Shown piece by piece: positions 45,295-53,769 of a DNA stretch of 64,000 nucleotides. Where the stretch lies: positions 1 through 64,000 of the forward strand of contig WGNH01000006.1 in NCBI GenBank assembly GCA_016124665.1, written 5' to 3'. The DNA comes from Alphaproteobacteria bacterium (GTDB lineage Bacteria; Pseudomonadota; Alphaproteobacteria; Caulobacterales; Maricaulaceae). The notes beneath the pieces were generated by a model, which was given only the letters and a program-made list of their open reading frames with translations, did not search any database and was not told where the DNA came from. A program made the position numbers and the translations under genes. The first letter of the stretch is position 1, and every line of letters starts with the position of its first letter.

Positions 45295-46239
45295 TCAGTC
45301 TTGGGTGTTTGTGTATTCACCTTCAGGCAAACCCAGGGCCAGCGACAGATTCTGCATCGCTTGCACGGCCGCCCCTTTGAGAAGGTTGTCCAGCACCGAA
45401 ACAACGGTCAGATGCCGGCCATCTCCGGCAAGACCGAATCCACCGACGATGGCTCCGGGCCGGCCCGCAATCATGGCGGGCTCGGGAATTTCCTCCGTCA
45501 CGTCAACCAGTGGCTCACCATCGTAATAGGCCTGATATGTTTCCAGGCATCCTTTGGCCGTCATCATACCGGTGATCGGGATGTGGACCGTTGTCACCAG
45601 ACCGCTGAAGAAGGGCGCAACATGGGGGGTGAAATGAATATCCACGCCCGCATGCGCCGCCATCTCGCGCTCATGAATATGCCCCGTTAGCGCATAAGGC
45701 ATCAGATTGTCCTTGAGCGCCGCCAGATCATTCTTGCGCGAGGGTGTGATGCCTGCCCCGGAATATCCAGACACGCCAAAGACATGAATCGGCCCCGAAA
45801 CCATCTCGCGGTATGGTGCGATCGCCAGCTGTCCGCAGGTGGCATAACAGCCCGGATTGGCAATGCGTTTCGCGGTTTTCAAGTCATCCCGGCCATGGAT
45901 CTCCGGCAAACCATACACCCAGGCCGGATCAAACCGCCCGTCCGCCGACAAATCGACGACAATCGTTTGCGCATCGATATGTTCGAGAAAAGCGGCCGCC
46001 GCCCCGTTGGGAAGAGCGAGGATGATGGCGTCCAGATCATGCGAAGCGAGGGCCTCCGGAGTAACCGCCTCGAACGACAGGCCGGTCTCAAGCTCCGGTG
46101 CCGTGTCGTGCACCTTCTGTCCGGCCAGCTCGCGCGAACTGGCCAGGACCAGTTCCATATCCTCGCGGCGCGAGAGCAGGCGCAGGATTTCGCGTCCGGT
46201 ATAGCCACGCCCGCCAATCAGCCCGATACGCGCCGTCAT
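45295..46239 (-). CDS. argC: N-acetyl-gamma-glutamyl-phosphate reductase
   Basis: A 314-residue NADPH enzyme that reduces N-acetylglutamyl phosphate to the semialdehyde, the third step of arginine synthesis. The Rossmann loop GLIGGRGYTG is at the N-terminus and the catalytic cysteine is in NPGCYAT (Cys131). Third gene of the arginine operon, overlapping the kinase/synthase gene by four bases. Convergent with the STN gene 35 bases away, with no clear terminator between. Confidence 0.95.
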   Translation of the reverse strand: MTARIGLIGGRGYTGREILRLLSRREDMELVLASSRELAGQKVHDTAPELETGLSFEAVTPEALASHDLDAIILALPNGAAAAFLEHIDAQTIVVDLSADGRFDPAWVYGLPEIHGRDDLKTAKRIANPGCYATCGQLAIAPYREMVSGPIHVFGVSGYSGAGITPSRKNDLAALKDNLMPYALTGHIHEREMAAHAGVDIHFTPHVAPFFSGLVTTVHIPITGMMTAKGCLETYQAYYDGEPLVDVTEEIPEPAMIAGRPGAIVGGFGLAGDGRHLTVVSVLDNLLKGAAVQAMQNLSLALGLPEGEYTNTQD

Positions 46240-47555
46240 CCGGACCGCTCCAGCGTCTCGGGCAGGGCCGCAATCTTGCGCACCATGCCGGGGATACGTG
46301 ACAGGTCGTTCTCGCCTTTCCAGAACACGGTCCAGGGCCCGGCTTTCACCGACCCGTCACACTCCTGGAAATAGAAGCTGTTGACCGGATTGGAGGACTT
46401 GGACCGCCAGTAAAGATAGGGCGCATAATCGATCATCGCCTGCCAGACCGCGCGCGCCAGCCCCTCGCCGCGCGCCTCTTCGAGAACCGCGAACTTGTCG
46501 AGATAGGCGATTCCGTCCAGGCGGCTGATCACCGCTCCGGCGCGATAATTTTCCGTTACGAACAAGCGGTCAAAGTCCAGCGAGGTCCAGTAATCGGCCA
46601 CCGGCTTGCGTCCGAACGACGCCGTGATCAGCTGCTCCAGCCGCGGCCAGTCAACGGCCGCCTTGTCTGTCTCGGTCAACAGCTTTTCGCCGCGCCGGAT
46701 CAGCGTGCCGGCCCCGGCATGGGTGAACAATTCCTGGCTGAGGCCTTCCGGTGAGGTAATCGACACCGAACTGGTGAGCGGCAAATCATCCAGCAGGGCC
46801 TGGATCTGATCGATCTTCACGCGCATTCCGCCAGTGATCCATCCTGCGGACATCAGCCGGTCCCGGTCGCTGGCAAGATTAAGCGTTGAAATCACCTCTC
46901 CCTTGTCGTCAAGCAGGCCGCCTGTCTCCGTCAGGAAGATGATCTTGTAGGGTTGCAGCGTCTTCACCAGGGCCGCCACCGCATGGTCGGCATTGATATT
47001 GACCAGACGCCCGTCACCGGTTTCGCCCAGACAGGCCAGAACCGGAATTTCGCCGCCCCGTACGGCAGCCTCGACAAGGTCCAGATTGACCTCCGCTGGC
47101 TCGCCCACGCGGCCATAGATGGCTTCGTCCAGCAGCCGGGCCCCGAACACGCCCGTCGGTATGCTGGCCGCGCGGCCGCCGCTTTCCCTAATAGCGTCGA
47201 CAATCGCGATATTGGCAGCGCTGAGAGCCTTGCGGATAACGGGAATGGCTTCTGCCGGCGTCACACGCAGCCCGTCTATGCGCTCGCTCCGGATCGCCGC
47301 CTCATCCAGCGCTGCATCGAGTTGTGGCCCGCCACCATGAACAATGATGGGCGAAAGGCCGACCGTTTGCAGAAAAGCCAGAGCGGCGGCGAGCCCGTCA
47401 AGATCATCGCGGATCACTGCGCCGCCAACCTTCACCACCGCAAAGCGCGACTGATCCAGGCGCGAAAACCGGTTGAGATAGTCGCGCACTTCCTTGCCAT
47501 CGCGCATATGCGACAGCAGGCGGATAATGGTCGAGCGGGTACCGGTTGTGCTCAT
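46236..47555 (-). CDS. argB: Bifunctional N-acetylglutamate synthase/kinase (vertebrate-like NAGS)
   Basis: A 439-residue fusion that catalyses the first two steps of arginine synthesis. Residues about 1-290 are an amino-acid kinase domain (VKVGGAVI, IIVHGGGPQLD, INADHAVAAL). Residues about 300-439 are the GNAT synthase domain, with YWRSKSSNPVNSFYFQECDG, the block also present in animal NAGS. This form is known from Maricaulis and Xanthomonas and replaces separate ArgA/ArgJ. Overlaps both neighbours by four bases. Confidence 0.92.
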   Translation of the reverse strand: MSTTGTRSTIIRLLSHMRDGKEVRDYLNRFSRLDQSRFAVVKVGGAVIRDDLDGLAAALAFLQTVGLSPIIVHGGGPQLDAALDEAAIRSERIDGLRVTPAEAIPVIRKALSAANIAIVDAIRESGGRAASIPTGVFGARLLDEAIYGRVGEPAEVNLDLVEAAVRGGEIPVLACLGETGDGRLVNINADHAVAALVKTLQPYKIIFLTETGGLLDDKGEVISTLNLASDRDRLMSAGWITGGMRVKIDQIQALLDDLPLTSSVSITSPEGLSQELFTHAGAGTLIRRGEKLLTETDKAAVDWPRLEQLITASFGRKPVADYWTSLDFDRLFVTENYRAGAVISRLDGIAYLDKFAVLEEARGEGLARAVWQAMIDYAPYLYWRSKSSNPVNSFYFQECDGSVKAGPWTVFWKGENDLSRIPGMVRKIAALPETLERSG

Positions 47556-48565
47556 GCCCGGAGATCCATGTCCCGTGCCAGGGCTTCCAGCATGGCTTTC
47601 TGGACATGCAGGCGGTTCTCTGCCTCCTCAATTCCCAGAAAAGCAGGAGAATCCACTACGCTGTCAGCAATCTTCACATTCCGGCGCATGGGCAGGCAGT
47701 GGCTGATCGAGGCATTACGGGTCAAAGCCATCTTGGCATCGTCCACCATGAAGTCCCGGCCCTTCGCCCGATAGGGGGCCTCGCCCTCCCATTGGCCATA
47801 GAATGGCAACGCCCCCCAGCTTTTTGCATAGACGGCATCGGCACCGGAATAGGCGGCCTCGATATCGGTCAGGAGATCGAAGGATGTCCCGTGTGCGGCA
47901 CAGTTTTCCTGAGCCGCCGACATGTATCTTTCATCCAGCCGGTAGACTTCGTCCGGCACCAGCATGCGCACATTCATGCCGAACTTGGACGCCATCAGAA
48001 TCGCGGAATTCGCCACCGCGGTGTTCAGCGGTTTTGGATGAGGAACCCAGGTCAGAAGAAAGGTCTTGTTGGCAACGCGGCCATGCTTTTCCTGAAGGGC
48101 CAGCATCATCGCCAGCTCCTGACAGGGGTGAACAATAGTCTCCATATTGACGATAGGCACAGCCGCATGCCTTGCAAAAGCGGAAATCAGCGGATCCTCC
48201 CGCTCTGCCTGCCAGTTCTGGAATTTGGGGAAGCACCGGATGGCGATCATGTCGACATAGCGGGACAGCACTTTCGCCGCCTCGACAACGTGCTCCTCCG
48301 CATCGGCGTCCATGATGACCCCGTCCTCGAACTCCATCGGCCATGTCCCGGCACGGGCGTCCAGCACAATGCCCTGCCCGCCCAGTTGCGCAATGCCGAT
48401 TTCAAACGAGGTGCGCGTGCGCAGCGAGGGATTGAAAAAGACCAGCGCCACGGACTTTCCCGACAACGCGGAACTGAACGCTCCGGCTTTTAGCGCGCGG
48501 GCGCGATCCAGAATCGATTGCAGTTCGTCCTGTTTCCAGTCTTCGGTAGTCAGAAAATGGCGCAT
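47552..48565 (-). CDS. argF': N-acetylornithine carbamoyltransferase
   Basis: A 337-residue transcarbamylase that would carbamoylate N-acetylornithine to N-acetylcitrulline. It has the carbamoyl-phosphate loop FNPSLRTRTSFE, the glutamate that distinguishes acetyl- from succinylornithine enzymes (Glu90 in DADAEEH), and the lysine in HCLPMRRNVK that is carboxylated in the Xanthomonas enzyme. ATG 48565 (MRHFLTTEDW) matches the family start; an upstream in-frame extension would read through a terminator hairpin and is rejected. First gene of the operon. Confidence 0.92.
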   Translation of the reverse strand: MRHFLTTEDWKQDELQSILDRARALKAGAFSSALSGKSVALVFFNPSLRTRTSFEIGIAQLGGQGIVLDARAGTWPMEFEDGVIMDADAEEHVVEAAKVLSRYVDMIAIRCFPKFQNWQAEREDPLISAFARHAAVPIVNMETIVHPCQELAMMLALQEKHGRVANKTFLLTWVPHPKPLNTAVANSAILMASKFGMNVRMLVPDEVYRLDERYMSAAQENCAAHGTSFDLLTDIEAAYSGADAVYAKSWGALPFYGQWEGEAPYRAKGRDFMVDDAKMALTRNASISHCLPMRRNVKIADSVVDSPAFLGIEEAENRLHVQKAMLEALARDMDLRA

Positions 48566-48583
48566 AATTCTGGTCCCAATAGA

Positions 48584-48610
48584 AAAGCCCGGCTCAACGA
48601 GCCGGGCTTT
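48584..48610 (-). terminator. Rho-independent terminator after the small lipoprotein genes
   Basis: Perfect twelve-base stem AAAGCCCGGCTC/GAGCCGGGCTTT with a three-base loop, followed by T on the minus strand. It lies about 48 bases past the stop of the lipoprotein at 48658 and just before the argF' start, separating the two units; the argF' promoter must then lie very near or inside it. Confidence 0.88.
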
Positions 48611-48657
48611 CATAGCATTTGCAGTCGATAGCGAAAGCCGATCATGTCACGGCATCA

Positions 48658-48999
48658 TTAAAATGGGTTCGTATCGCTATTGGTTTGGCCTGAAGCCCAT
48701 TGATTGCCCGTCGACTGGTTGCGGCCAATGGCATCACGCCCGGCTTCCTGGATGGCGGCCCATTGCGCCGCAGTCCGGCAGATCCGCTCGCGGCGCAGCT
48801 GTCCGGTCACCCGCTCCGCACGGCAAACCATGCGGTTTGGATCATCATCATTGGAAGCGGTGTTGGTTTCCGCAGGTGCCGTTTCCTGTGGCGCCTCGGC
48901 CGGTACCGGCGCGTCATTGCTGGCCATATCGCCATCTTCCGACGTGGTCGCGCAAGCTGCCAGCGCCAATCCGGCAACGAGTACAAAAATCAGTCTCAT
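48658..48999 (-). CDS. Small lipoprotein, tandem copy A
   Basis: A 113-residue lipoprotein with lipobox LAAC, an acidic Ala/Pro/Glu linker (about 25-55) and a conserved C-terminal module MVCRAERVTGQLRRERIC followed by RTAAQWAAIQEAGRDAIGRNQ. Small exported alphaproteobacterial proteins often end in this two-cysteine module; I know of no assigned function. Start at the ATG with GGGGGGA before it, not the upstream in-frame ATG. It is a near copy of the gene 67 bases upstream but has ten extra C-terminal residues. Confidence 0.78.
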   Translation of the reverse strand: MRLIFVLVAGLALAACATTSEDGDMASNDAPVPAEAPQETAPAETNTASNDDDPNRMVCRAERVTGQLRRERICRTAAQWAAIQEAGRDAIGRNQSTGNQWASGQTNSDTNPF

Positions 49000-49065
49000 A
49001 GATCCCCCCATTGGATCCGGCAGGTCCGGCAGAGACTACCGGACCCGCATTCCATTCATCAATCT

Positions 49066-49377
49066 TTATTGTGGGCTGTCCTGATAGCCCGTCGACTGGT
49101 TCCGGCCAATGGCATCGCGGCCGGCTTCCTGGATCGCAGCCCATTGCGCCGCCGTCCGGCAGATACGTTCGCGGCGCAGCTGGCCGGTCACACGCTCCGC
49201 ACGGCAAACCATACGGTTCGGATCGTCATTGGATGCGGTGTTGGTTTCCGCCGGTGCCCTTTCCTGCGGCGCCTCGGCCGGTGCCGGCGCATCATTGCTG
49301 GCCATATCGCCATCCTCCGACGTGGTGGCGCATGATGCCAGCGCCAGACCGGCGATCAAAATCAAGAATATCCTCAC
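49066..49377 (-). CDS. Small lipoprotein, tandem copy B
   Basis: A 103-residue lipoprotein with lipobox LASC and the same acidic linker and MVCRAERVTGQLRRERIC module as copy A; most of the protein is identical. The start is GTG with a very strong AGGAGGGG ribosome site five bases before it. It is the upstream copy of the pair. The 225 bases between it and kdsB (plus strand) must hold promoters of both units; nothing else was recognised there. Confidence 0.78.
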   Translation of the reverse strand: MRIFLILIAGLALASCATTSEDGDMASNDAPAPAEAPQERAPAETNTASNDDPNRMVCRAERVTGQLRRERICRTAAQWAAIQEAGRDAIGRNQSTGYQDSPQ

Positions 49378-49602
49378 TTTACCCCTCCTGCATAAACTCG
49401 TTGTTTCTGGAAAATCGGCGCGAATGTAGATATCGCAACCAGAGAAGGTCAGCCTTCAATAATTCCGGCGCCCTGTCAAAGTACGAAATTGTAATTTCCT
49501 GCTATCCAATAGCTTCACAAGGCCTTTCCGGTTCAAATCAAGAATTGTTGATCACCCGGGCGGATTGCCCCAAAACGGAAGCTCATTATCCGATAGGCCC
49601 TC

Positions 49603-50385
49603 ATGTCCGTTCTCGCTGTCATACCCGCCCGCTACGGTTCCACCCGCTTTCCCGGCAAGCCGCTCACCCGCATTGCCGGCCGTCAGATGATCGAACGGGT
49701 CTGGCGTCACACCTCCGCGGCCGAAGGGGTCGATGAGGTCGTGGTCGCCACCGATGATGCGCGCATTGCCGATGCTGTTTCAGCCTTTGGTGGCCAGGCC
49801 GTGATGACGCCGGACACCTGCCGCAATGGCACCGAACGTGCGCTCGCTGCACTGGACGCCCTGGGAAGTCAGGCGGACATCATTATCAATGTGCAGGGCG
49901 ACGCCGTGTTGACTCCGCCCTGGGTCATCGGCGCCGTGCCGGTCGTGATGCGCGCGGATGCCTCCATCGAAATGGCCACACCTGCCGTCAGAATGCCCCC
50001 GGAAACGGAGGCTCGATTCCGGGCCGCAAAAGCGGCAGGCGAGGTCGGCGGCACCACTGTCGTTTTCGATAAAAATATGAAAGCCATGTATTTTTCCAAA
50101 ACCGTCATCCCCTTTCAGCGCAATCCGGAGGCCGGCACGCCGACCTGGCAGCATATCGGCCTCTATGGCTATCGCGCTGCAACCCTGCGCCGGCTCGTAT
50201 CGCTGGAGCCCAGCCCGCTGGAGCAGGCCGAAAGCCTGGAACAGTTGCGGGCGCTCGAAAACGGCATTCCCATCCGCATTGTCGAGGTGGATTACCGCGG
50301 GCGTTCGGCCTGGTCGGTAGATGCGCCGTCTGATGTTGCCGAGGTCGAAGCCATCATCGCCCGCGAGGGCGAACTTGTCCCATGA
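49603..50385 (+). CDS. kdsB: 3-deoxy-manno-octulosonate cytidylyltransferase
   Basis: A 260-residue cytoplasmic enzyme that activates Kdo with CTP for lipopolysaccharide core synthesis. The nucleotide loop VIPARYGSTRFPGKPL at the N-terminus, NVQGDAVL and VDAPSDVAEVEAI at the C-terminus are family sites. One usual stretch (SGTDR) reads NGTER here, so it is a somewhat divergent member. Its stop overlaps the next gene by four bases. Confidence 0.88.
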   Translation: MSVLAVIPARYGSTRFPGKPLTRIAGRQMIERVWRHTSAAEGVDEVVVATDDARIADAVSAFGGQAVMTPDTCRNGTERALAALDALGSQADIIINVQGDAVLTPPWVIGAVPVVMRADASIEMATPAVRMPPETEARFRAAKAAGEVGGTTVVFDKNMKAMYFSKTVIPFQRNPEAGTPTWQHIGLYGYRAATLRRLVSLEPSPLEQAESLEQLRALENGIPIRIVEVDYRGRSAWSVDAPSDVAEVEAIIAREGELVP

Positions 50386-51002
50386 GCCTGCTGCTTCTGG
50401 CCCGGCACGGAAACACATTTGGTCCCGGCGATCCGGTCGTCTGGGTGGGCGCAAAAGAAGATCTGCCTCTGGTCAGATCCGGCGAGGCGCAGGCTGCAGC
50501 TTTTGGCGAAGCCTTGCGCGAGCAGAGCATCGCACCGGCCCGGCTTGTGTCCGGCCCGCTGAAGCGGACACGGCGCGCAGCAGAGATCGTGAAGGCGATC
50601 ACGATGTCGGATGCGGACATCGAGATTGATGCCCGCCTGACAGAGATCGATTACGGTAAATGGGGCGGCAAAACCGATGACGAAATCAGCGCTACCTTCG
50701 GCCCCGATGCCATTCCGGACTGGCGCGAGCGTCATAAACGGCCGGAAAATGCGGGCTGGTCGCCGGATGACCAGACACTGAAAGCCAATGCTTTGGGTGT
50801 TCTGGGCGACATGGAATCAGGTGGTTTTCCGGCCCTTGTCATCACATCCAACGGTATTCTGCGATATTTCCACAATGCCCTCGGATTCAAAGGGGACGCC
50901 AAAGTGAAGACCGGTCATGTCTGTGCCGCGCGCCTGTCAGAACGGGGCTGGACACCGCTCTTCTGGAATCAATCCCCTGAAACGCTCCCGGAGCTGTCAT
51001 GA
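50382..51002 (+). CDS. Histidine phosphatase superfamily protein (PGM-like)
   Basis: A 206-residue protein with the phosphate-accepting histidine in LLARHGNT and an acidic residue in EIDYGKWGG. Where most members have a second histidine (T-H-x-G) this one reads ITSNGILR, so the second catalytic histidine appears replaced. Coupled to kdsB and to the CoA-transferase gene by four-base overlaps. A sugar-phosphate phosphatase for the Kdo pathway is a possible role but unproved. Confidence 0.75.
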   Translation: MSLLLLARHGNTFGPGDPVVWVGAKEDLPLVRSGEAQAAAFGEALREQSIAPARLVSGPLKRTRRAAEIVKAITMSDADIEIDARLTEIDYGKWGGKTDDEISATFGPDAIPDWRERHKRPENAGWSPDDQTLKANALGVLGDMESGGFPALVITSNGILRYFHNALGFKGDAKVKTGHVCAARLSERGWTPLFWNQSPETLPELS

Positions 51003-52141
51003 GCGGGCCGCTGACCGGCATTCGCGTCATCGAGCTGGCGGGTATTGGCCCCGGTCCGCTGGCCGGGCAGTTGCTCGCCGATCTGGGAGCGGACGTCATT
51101 TCGGTCGACCGCAAGGCCGAAACGCCGAATCCGGTGCGCCCGAAAGACGCCAATCGCCGTGGCAAGCGGTCCATTGCCGTCAATCTGAAAGCTGAGGGCG
51201 CGAGTGGTATCATCCTGAAGCTTTGTGAAACAACCGACATCTTGATCGAAGGCTTCCGGCCCGGCGTGGCCGAACGCCTCGGGCTCGGCCCCGATGCTGT
51301 TCACGCCATCAATCCGGGGCTGGTCTATGGCCGCCTGACCGGCTGGGGACAGGCCGGGCCGCTGGCGGATCGCGCCGGTCATGACATCAATTATATCTCG
51401 ATCACCGGCGCGCTCGCCGCCATTGGCGAGAAGGATCGCCCGGTCCCGCCGCTCAATCTGGTCGGGGATTATGCCGGTGGCTCGCTGATGCTGGTTTATG
51501 GCGTGATGGCCGCACTGATTTCTGCCAGGTCCACGGGAAAGGGCCAGGTCGTCGATGCCGCCATGACGGATGGATCCGCCGCCATCATGAGCCTCATTCA
51601 TTCCTTGCACGCCTCTGGCATCTGGCAGGACAGGCGCGAAGCCAACATCATTGACGGCGGAACACCCTTCTACCGCTGCTATGAAACCGCCGATAACGGA
51701 TTCATGGCGGTCGGCGCGATCGAACCGCAATTCTTTGCCGAGCTGATCCGCGGGCTGGGTCTCGATGAAAGCTGGTGTGCCCGGCAATATGATGCGGCGG
51801 GCTGGCCGGACATGCAGGCCGAATTCGAGCGCGCCTTTGCGGGCCGGACACGTGAGGAATGGACCGCGATCTTTGAACCCACCGATGCCTGCGTCTCGCC
51901 TGTGCTGGATATGTCCGAAGCCCCCTCCCACCCGCACAATGCCGCCCGGCAAACCTTTGTCGAGATTGATGGTTTTGCCCAACCTGCCCCGGCACCGCGG
52001 TTTTCCGGCACAGCGGCCGGAAGACCGTCGAGCGCCTTTTTCCAGGGCGAACATACCCGCGCCATTCTGACCGAGGCAGGGTATTCTGAAGACGAGATCA
52101 GCACCCTGATCAGCGATGGAAAGGTGCAGGCCGCACAATGA
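50999..52141 (+). CDS. CaiB/BaiF family acyl-CoA transferase or alpha-methylacyl-CoA racemase
   Basis: A 380-residue class III CoA-transferase fold. The N-terminal GIRVIELAGIGPGPLAGQLLADLGADV is the family signature. The histidine-aspartate pair GHDINYISITGALAAIG in the racemase subset (rather than an Asp nucleophile at the transferase position) suggests alpha-methylacyl-CoA racemase. It would isomerise 2-methyl-branched acyl-CoA for beta oxidation. Overlaps both neighbours by four bases. Confidence 0.82.
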   Translation: MSGPLTGIRVIELAGIGPGPLAGQLLADLGADVISVDRKAETPNPVRPKDANRRGKRSIAVNLKAEGASGIILKLCETTDILIEGFRPGVAERLGLGPDAVHAINPGLVYGRLTGWGQAGPLADRAGHDINYISITGALAAIGEKDRPVPPLNLVGDYAGGSLMLVYGVMAALISARSTGKGQVVDAAMTDGSAAIMSLIHSLHASGIWQDRREANIIDGGTPFYRCYETADNGFMAVGAIEPQFFAELIRGLGLDESWCARQYDAAGWPDMQAEFERAFAGRTREEWTAIFEPTDACVSPVLDMSEAPSHPHNAARQTFVEIDGFAQPAPAPRFSGTAAGRPSSAFFQGEHTRAILTEAGYSEDEISTLISDGKVQAAQ

Positions 52142-53343
52142 GCGATCAGATTGTCATTATCGGAGCCGGTCAGGCCGGGATCCAGCTCGCCGACAGCCTG
52201 CGCCGCGAAGGTCATGAAGGCCCGGTCACCCTGATCGGCACCGAAGACGAAGCGCCCTATCAGCGCCCGCCCCTGTCAAAGGCTTTTCTTCTGGATCAGC
52301 TCGACGAAAGCCGCCTGCCCTTGCGGCCCGATGCTTTTTACGAGCAGCGCGATATTAAAACGCGCTTCGGCATGACGGTGACCGCAATAGACCGCGCCCA
52401 CAAGACCGTCACCCTCGATACAAGCGAGACCCTGCCCTATGACAGGCTGGCGCTGTGTCTCGGGGCGAATGTGTTCATTCCCCCGATTCCCGGAACGGAT
52501 CTGCCGCATGTCCTGGCTTTGCGGACCCTGGCCGACGCCAAGCAGCTGAAGACAGCCCTCGCCAGCGCTGAAAGTGTTGCGGTTATTGGAGGCGGCTTCA
52601 TCGGTCTGGAAGTGGCCGCTTCGGCGCGGAAAATGGGCAAGACGGTCACCATCATCGAAGCGCTCGACCGGGTGATGAAACGTGCGGTCAGCGAGCCTGT
52701 TTCGCGTTTTTTCGAGGCCCTGCATCGCGACCATGGCAGCACGGTTTTGCTTGAAACCCTGACGGAGGAAATCACGCCCGGCGGCGTCCGGCTGAAAAAT
52801 GGAGACATGATCCCGGCCGATCTCGTCGTCATGGGCACCGGCGTAGCCCCATGCCAGGAATTGGCGATGGCGTCGGGTCTGCACTGCGAAAACGGTATTC
52901 TGGTCGATGAATTTGCCCGCACATCGGATCCCGATATCGTCGCCATTGGCGATTGCGCCGCGCATCCGAACTATCTGACCGGGCAGACCCTGCGGCTGGA
53001 ATCCGTTCAGAATGCGATCGATCAGGCCAAGATTGCCGCAAAGACACTGACCGGCACGCTCGAGCCCTACAGGGCCGTGCCATGGTTCTGGTCAGACCAG
53101 TTCGATATCAAGCTGCAGATGGCCGGGCTTTCCGGCGGGGCCGACACCAGCGTCACACGCGGCAATAAGGCAGACAGAAGTTTTTCCATCTTCTACTTCA
53201 GGAGCGGAAAGCTGATAGCGGCCGATTCCATCAACGCCCCCGCCGATCATATGGCAGCCCGCCGCATCCTCGCCAATGACGCGCGCACATTGACGCCGGA
53301 ACAGGCCGCCGACACCGGCTTTGATCTGAAACAGGCTTTCTAG
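52138..53343 (+). CDS. FAD-dependent NAD(P)H:ferredoxin-type oxidoreductase
   Basis: A 401-residue flavoprotein like rhodocoxin/putidaredoxin reductases. It has two dinucleotide loops, IIGAGQAGIQLADSLRREG for FAD at the N-terminus and VIGGGFIGLEVAASARKMG for NAD(P)H at about 145, and the FAD-binding VAIGDCAAH. It would pass electrons to a small ferredoxin serving a P450 or oxygenase, none of which is adjacent. The end overlaps the convergent small membrane gene by four bases. Confidence 0.85.
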   Translation: MSDQIVIIGAGQAGIQLADSLRREGHEGPVTLIGTEDEAPYQRPPLSKAFLLDQLDESRLPLRPDAFYEQRDIKTRFGMTVTAIDRAHKTVTLDTSETLPYDRLALCLGANVFIPPIPGTDLPHVLALRTLADAKQLKTALASAESVAVIGGGFIGLEVAASARKMGKTVTIIEALDRVMKRAVSEPVSRFFEALHRDHGSTVLLETLTEEITPGGVRLKNGDMIPADLVVMGTGVAPCQELAMASGLHCENGILVDEFARTSDPDIVAIGDCAAHPNYLTGQTLRLESVQNAIDQAKIAAKTLTGTLEPYRAVPWFWSDQFDIKLQMAGLSGGADTSVTRGNKADRSFSIFYFRSGKLIAADSINAPADHMAARRILANDARTLTPEQAADTGFDLKQAF

Positions 53344-53651
53344 CCGGTCCCGGCTTCGGAATGATCCGGAGGCATAGACTGCATCTCCGACGTCCAGGCC
53401 AGACGGGCAAACCAGCCCGTGGCCAGCATCGCTACGATGAATGCGAGACCGTACAAGGCCCAGATGATCGCGCCAGCGGGATGCATGAGACCGATCATGG
53501 CCCACGCGGAGGCGAAAGCCACGACAAACGCCTCCGACCCGACCAGCAGGGTTACGGTGATCACTGAGGCGAGCGCTGTAATTGAAAGGCTTTTTCGAAA
53601 GCGTGCAGGTTTTTGGGACGGACTCTGCGAAGCCAGATGATGAGACGCCAT
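53340..53651 (-). CDS. Small membrane protein, unknown
   Basis: A 103-residue protein with two hydrophobic helices (about 23-53, ITALASVITVTLLVGSEAFV and the following stretch; and 58-84, GAIIWALYGLAFIVAMLATG) and basic N-terminus. No family recognised. Convergent with the FAD reductase, sharing four bases at the ends. Confidence 0.6.
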   Translation of the reverse strand: MASHHLASQSPSQKPARFRKSLSITALASVITVTLLVGSEAFVVAFASAWAMIGLMHPAGAIIWALYGLAFIVAMLATGWFARLAWTSEMQSMPPDHSEAGTG

Positions 53652-53769
53652 GCGCCTGTTCTTTCCACCACATCACGCCCGGTGCGGGATGAATGCCGTA
53701 TAAGTGGAAATGCCGGTTCTGAGCGCAATAGGCAGGACGACCGGAACTGCCAAAATATGCATCGGGCTT

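Noticed and set aside
48566-48613. N-terminal extension of argF'
   Set aside because: It crosses the terminator hairpin at 48584-48610 and is absent from the family; the ATG at 48565 matches known enzymes.
49520-49560. GGTTCAAATC resembling a tRNA T-loop
   Set aside because: The bases on either side cannot form the five-pair T stem, and no acceptor or anticodon arm can be drawn around it.
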